Source: Eublepharis macularius (lineage: Eukaryota > Chordata > Lepidosauria > Squamata > Eublepharidae). Taken from it: a DNA stretch of 64,000 nucleotides. The notes under the pieces are model-generated. The model searched no databases, was not told the origin of the DNA, and worked only from the letters and a program-made list of their open reading frames with translations. The stretch's first letter is position 1; the number at the start of each line of letters is the position of its first letter. The stretch covers positions 143,663,464 to 143,727,463 of the forward strand of contig NC_072796.1 of the NCBI RefSeq assembly GCF_028583425.1, given 5' to 3'. Of this stretch, positions 60,372 through 64,000 are shown in pieces. The translations under genes and the position numbers were made by a program.

Positions 60372-60620
60372 AGATCTCCCGGATCCTGATCATTATATTC
60401 CTTTAAAGGGCAAAACCGGATCTCAGCGAGGAACGCGGACCGTCAGTACTAAGAATGACGACAACAGCTGGCGTCCAGGCCGGAGATCAGCCGCCCTGGA
60501 GAAAACGGCAGCGTCGGGGGAGGGGGGCGTGGCCTTAGACCCGCTGAGGCCGCTCCCTGCCCCCAGCTCGACCCCAAACATCCAGGAGTTTCCCTGCCTG
60601 GAGCTGGCAACCCTCCCCAA
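60372..60620 (-). mobile_element. Non-autonomous DNA repeat (GGGTTGCCAGCTC family), second copy
   Basis: The minus strand starts GGGTTGCCAGCTCCAGGCAG, continues AACTCCTGGATGTTTGGGG and ends round GAGATCTCCAGCCGCCGG. It lies opposite in orientation to 59668-59845, with the CYC1 promoter between the two. Confidence 0.55.
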
Positions 60621-61510
60621 GCCTCTCCTGGGCAACCATGCCAGACCTCCAGAATGCTTGGCAGCTCCAGCTGGTCCAGAGCGTGTGTGGGGAGGGGCCT
60701 GATCCAGGGGCCCCTCCCCCCCGCTGGCTGCCCCCTTCTCCCTTCCTTCCAGGCAGGACTCCCCTCCCCTCCGGAGACCCCCAAGAGCCCCCGTCGCGCT
60801 TGGCCTCCTTGGAGGGCAGCGGAGCACAAGAGACGAGGCCTTTGTGGTGGTGGCCCCTGGTCCAACCTAATTGCTGGCGGAAGCTGCGGCCACTCGCTCA
60901 AGTGCTTTCGACCCTTCTCTGGAATTTGCTCTGCCACCTTTGGGAGCGAGCAGGGCACGAAGTCAGCAGCACCCATGAACCCAGCCTGCCCCACACTCTC
61001 TTCCCGGCCTTAATGCTTCTGCAGCCAAAGCACAGGAATCGGCCTCCTCAGGGGACAGCCAGGACCTCACTTGCTGCAATACCTGACCTGGGATGCTCCG
61101 CCACCAGGGCTGTTGGAGACCTGGGTGGCAAAACGGGGGAAAGCACTGCCACGAAGAGTTCCATGCAATTCTCCCCTGGCCTGGGCTGCCTTGAGTTTCA
61201 TGGCCCTGCAACTTCTTCGTCGCGGTGGGAATACACCGCAATTACGTGCTGCACGCTACTGAGAGAGCAGCCCTTGGCCACGCAACGCAAGCTTCTCCTG
61301 GACCGAAGGCCATTTCCCTTCGAGATTCTGCAAGATCGCAGCTTCTTTCTTCCCAGCTGCCTCTCCAAGAAAGGCCGACTGCATGTCAGTTTGTTCTTTT
61401 CTGTGGGAAAGGATCCCCTGCCCATCTCTGGAGGAGCGGACTAAACACAAACTGGACTGGGGCACCTCCGGAAAACAGAAGGCTAAATCCTTAAGAAACT
61501 CCCGAAAGAA
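60621..61510. other. No gene recognised
   Basis: GPAA1 lies beyond CYC1 in human, but no GPAA1 coding sequence is seen here. The plus-strand open frame of 268 codons (60638-61444) shows no recognisable domain. Confidence 0.4.
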
Positions 61511-61827
61511 ACTGTAACACCCAACAACTATATTAATTTTTAGTAAGAATTTTTTATCAATTTTTTTTTAAAACGCAAAGTGCAGTTCATGTGGTTTTTC
61601 AAGTAATGTATTTACAAAAATATACACTCTAGATATCAATACATCAGTAAACCAGCATAGATAATGAGAACAGTCAATATCGAAGAACCATTAATTCATA
61701 ATAGAGTCCAACTGGTGAGGAGTCATCTATTAATAATTATAATATTTCATTTGCCGATGTTATTTTCATAAAAGTGCCCATCAATCATGGCGAAGAATCA
61801 GAGCTGTTTGAAGGAACGTTCAGTTGA

Positions 61828-61951
61828 CACTGAGAGATCTCTGTCTTTTGGTGCTACACCTCTGAAGATGCCAGCCACAGCTGTGGCGAAACGTCAGGAA
61901 CTACAATGCCAAGACCACGGCAATACAGCCCGGAAAACCCACAACAACCAT
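61828..61951 (+). mobile_element. Penelope-like element fragment
   Basis: 124 bases flanked by CGTTCAGTTGA (61817-61827) and CGTTCAGCTGA (61952-61962), a probable target duplication with one change. It shares the GGTGCTACA...CTGAAGATG and GGCAATACAGCCCGGAAAAC text with 19271-19472. Confidence 0.75.
61850..61918 (+). ncRNA. Hammerhead-ribozyme-like motif
   Basis: CTGAAGA (61862-61868), a stem-II hairpin (GCCA with TGGC), GAAA (61888-61891) and ACGTC, with predicted cleavage after C61895. Stem I can form between CCT before the core and AGG after it, and further out between TTTTGG and CCAAGA. The order and the palindromic ACGT stem III match hammerheads described in Penelope-like elements. Confidence 0.65.
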
Positions 61952-62229
61952 CGTTCAGCTGATTCGTCTCCATGATTGATGGTCACTCTTATGAAAATAA
62001 CATCTGCAAATGGAAATGAAAAATTGTATTAATAGATGACACACTTATGAATTAGTGGTTCTTCAATATTGACTGTTTGCATTATCTATGCTGATTTACT
62101 GATGTATTGATATCTAGAGTGTATATTTTTGTAAATATAATTACTTGAGAAACTGCACATGATCAGCACTTTGCATTTTGAAAAAAGTTTTTGATAAAAA
62201 TTCTTACTAAAAATATAGTTATTGGGTGT

Positions 62230-62708
62230 TACATTTTTTCTCCAGTGTCTCTGGAGGAGAGCGAGTGGTCTGCACTGCGGAGCCTCAGTCTGGTCCGCTT
62301 GTGGGGTTCTGGCAGGTGGTGAGCAGGAGACGAGGCTCCATTAAGCTTTTCCACGTGCTGGAAAGAGAAGCCCCCCCATGGAAATGCTCCTGGCTCAGGG
62401 TCACTGAAGATAAGGATTCTTACGCCAGATCTATGGGCTTAGTCTGCCTGCCTGGCCACGGTGGGGGGAATCTGTGCAGCTACAACAGCCCTTGCTTAAA
62501 CCAAGGAGCCCTGCGGCAGAGGAGAGGTGCCAGATGCCCAAGGACTCTGGAGCAGGCTAGTTTGCAAGGGAGGAAAGAAAGACAGGCCTGGGGTCTGTTG
62601 TCTACTGTTGACATTTTGGAACCAAGTGACAGCTGAGGCAGGTTGCAGGCAAGCACCGATGCCCAGCCACTATGGGCTTATCCTGCAGAGCAGCACCCGG
62701 GATGAGCC
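62230..62708. other. No gene recognised
   Basis: GC-moderate DNA between two inverted-repeat elements. Short open frames only. Confidence 0.4.
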
Positions 62709-62740
62709 CAGAACCAGTTTGGTGCAGTGGTTAAGAGCAA
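62709..62740 (+). mobile_element. SINE head fragment, type B
   Basis: AGAACCAGTTTGGTGCAGTGG and TTAAGAGCA match the head of the type-B SINE. The rest of the SINE is missing here. The 15 bases CAGTGGTTAAGAGCA recur at 63456-63470, on the far side of the inverted-repeat element. Confidence 0.6.
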
Positions 62741-62764
62741 TGCAGAGAATCACGAGCAACAGTA

Positions 62765-63453
62765 GCATAACAGATTACCATGAAAACCTAACGAAATAAA
62801 GTATTCATACAACAAAGTCATTGATTCATTCTTATTATACCAATACACAAAAAACCCATCTAACGGACAGACCGGTTCACTGAGGGTCCTGTTTCCGTTT
62901 TGTCCAAGATGGTCAAAAGCAGGGCTTTTTTTCAGCTGGAACGCGGTGGAACGGAGTTCCGGAACCTCTTGAAATTGGTCACATGGCTGGTGGCCCCGCC
63001 CCCTGATCTCCAGACAGAGGGGAGTTTAGATTGCCCTCCGCACCGCTGAGTGGCGCGGAGGGCAATCTCAACTCCCCTCTGTCTGGAGATCGGGCCGGGG
63101 CCACCAGCCATGTGACCATTTTCTCTGAGGGCAACCCACTGAGTTCCACCACCTTTTCCCAGAAAAAAAAGCCCTGGTCAAAAGAGCCGACATCAATTTC
63201 ACCATTCCTAAAAGATCCTATTCAGCCATTGACAAACCAGGCTTCAAGTAATGCTCCTACGGAAGGCTAGTTTTTCCTTCATCCTACACACCCAGACCTA
63301 TATTTGATATTGATGGACTTGGTCTATAGGATGGGAAGATTGTGTGGTCTATGTTTTTGATGGTGAATTGTGTATTGGTAGAATGAGTCAATGACTTTGT
63401 AATTGTTGTATGAATACTTTATTTCATTAGGTTTTCACGATATTCTGTTACGC
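62765..63453. mobile_element. Inverted-repeat DNA element carrying a hAT insertion
   Basis: Arms of about 95 bases are inverted copies: GAAATAAAGTATTCATACAA-type text near 62800 and its inverse near 63405. TA occurs at both borders (62763-62764, 63454-63455), suggesting a Tc1/mariner-type origin. A hAT MITE lies inside. Confidence 0.65.
62920..63176. mobile_element. hAT-type palindromic MITE (257 bp)
   Basis: Ends CAGGGCTTTTTTT and AAAAAAAAGCCCTG, with the exact 8-base duplication GTCAAAAG (62912-62919 and 63177-63184). The interior is itself a long palindrome (CTCCAGACAGAGGGGAGTT with its inverse), so the transcript could fold into one hairpin. Confidence 0.92.
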
Positions 63454-63455
63454 TA

Positions 63456-63685
63456 CAGTGGTTAAGAGCAGCAGGACTCGTAATCGGGAGAGCCAGGTTT
63501 AATTCCCCACTCCTCCACTTGAAACCAGCTGGGTGACGGGCTAGTCACAGCTTCTCGGCACTCTCTCAGCCCCACCCACCTCACAGGTTGATTGTCGTGA
63601 AGATAACACACTTTGTAAACCACTCTGAGTGGGTGTTAAGTTGTCCTGAATGGCAGTATATAAATGGATTGTTATTAGTATTATT
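63456..63685 (+). mobile_element. tRNA-derived SINE, type B
   Basis: Head CAGTGGTTAAGAGCAG, B box AGGTTTAATTCC, body CAGCCCCACCCACCTCACAGG, end CAGTATATAAATGGATTG and then TTATTAGTATTATT. Confidence 0.85.
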
Positions 63686-64000
63686 GTACTGTGCCTGAGG
63701 TTAAAGAATCTGGCCAGGCCAGGATGTGGCAACTAGGTAGCAGGCAGCTTCTGTGACCACCCAAACCCCACGGAAGCTGGTGGGCCCTCGCCTTGGCCCT
63801 CAGCCCTCCCTGTGCTCTGTTGTAGGGGCTTCCACCATCTACGACAAGCAGGGCCTTTGCAGGGGTGGCACCTGCCCTGTGCCATCCAGTTCCTTACTTG
63901 GGAGGTGCAGCTGAGGCAGTTCAGAGTCTTTTAGAAGAGGTTTGCTCTGATCCCCCACCCCATAATGGGGCTGACTGAGCTCCTGCTGGGTTTTGGGAGC
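63686..64000. other. No gene recognised
   Basis: Unique-looking GC-rich DNA to the window edge. Nothing recognised. Confidence 0.4.

Larger units (their letters stand above)
61517..62229. mobile_element. Long-inverted-repeat DNA element with a Penelope piece in its loop
   Basis: Two arms of about 270 bases are diverged inverses of each other (for example TAGATATCAATACATCAGTAAA on the left and its inverse near 62090). The ends ACACCCAA and TTGGGTGT are flanked by TA, as in Tc1/mariner-type insertions. The central loop contains a Penelope-like insertion. No transposase is visible. Confidence 0.75.

Noticed and set aside
60638-61444. Plus-strand frame considered as part of GPAA1
   Set aside because: GPAA1 is next to CYC1 in human, but none of its conserved text appears here.

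Overview
This is vertebrate nuclear DNA, almost certainly from a squamate reptile. The genes have introns and CpG-island promoters. The repeats are the usual lizard mixture: L2-type, RTE/BovB-type and L1 LINEs, tRNA-derived SINEs, hAT and other inverted-repeat DNA elements, Penelope-like pieces, a chromodomain Ty3/gypsy element and an endogenous retrovirus. No species name can be read from the sequence.

Three host genes were reconstructed exon by exon. MAF1 (minus strand, 11100-13416) encodes the repressor of RNA polymerase III. A SHARPIN-locus gene (plus strand, 39400-53596) follows. CYC1 (minus strand, 54709-60271) encodes cytochrome c1. Their order and orientation mirror human 8q24.3 (CYC1, SHARPIN, MAF1), which settles the locus. 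The SHARPIN-locus gene is the main result. Its 14 exons join in frame into a 692-residue protein that carries the SHARPIN-type PH-like, UBL and NZF domains and then a complete RING1-IBR-RING2 module very close to that of HOIL-1L (RBCK1). Mammalian SHARPIN stops after the NZF.

Layout: 1-2540 is the 3' half of a chromodomain Ty3/gypsy element; 2545-4620 holds two L2-type LINE tails; 5141-5576 two SINEs; 5577-9650 has no recognised gene; 9670-13475 is MAF1. From 13590 to 17510 lie L2 and SINE copies, one L2 being 5'-inverted. A CpG island at 17720-19020 is the likely MAF1 promoter. An RTE LINE with Penelope and L1 insertions follows (19040-20640).

A long endogenous retrovirus (21625-34313) has nearly identical 1.39-kb LTRs, a tRNA-Ala primer site, open gag and env frames and no recognisable pol. 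Beyond it are hAT elements, SINEs and BovB pieces, then the CpG island and start of the SHARPIN-locus gene at 39.2-40.1 kb. The SHARPIN-locus gene and CYC1 converge tail to tail around 54.1-54.5 kb. The last 3.6 kb beyond the CYC1 promoter contain inverted-repeat elements, a Penelope piece and SINEs.

MAF1 and SHARPIN are divergent neighbours in human. Here about 26 kb separates their start codons, largely filled with mobile elements.
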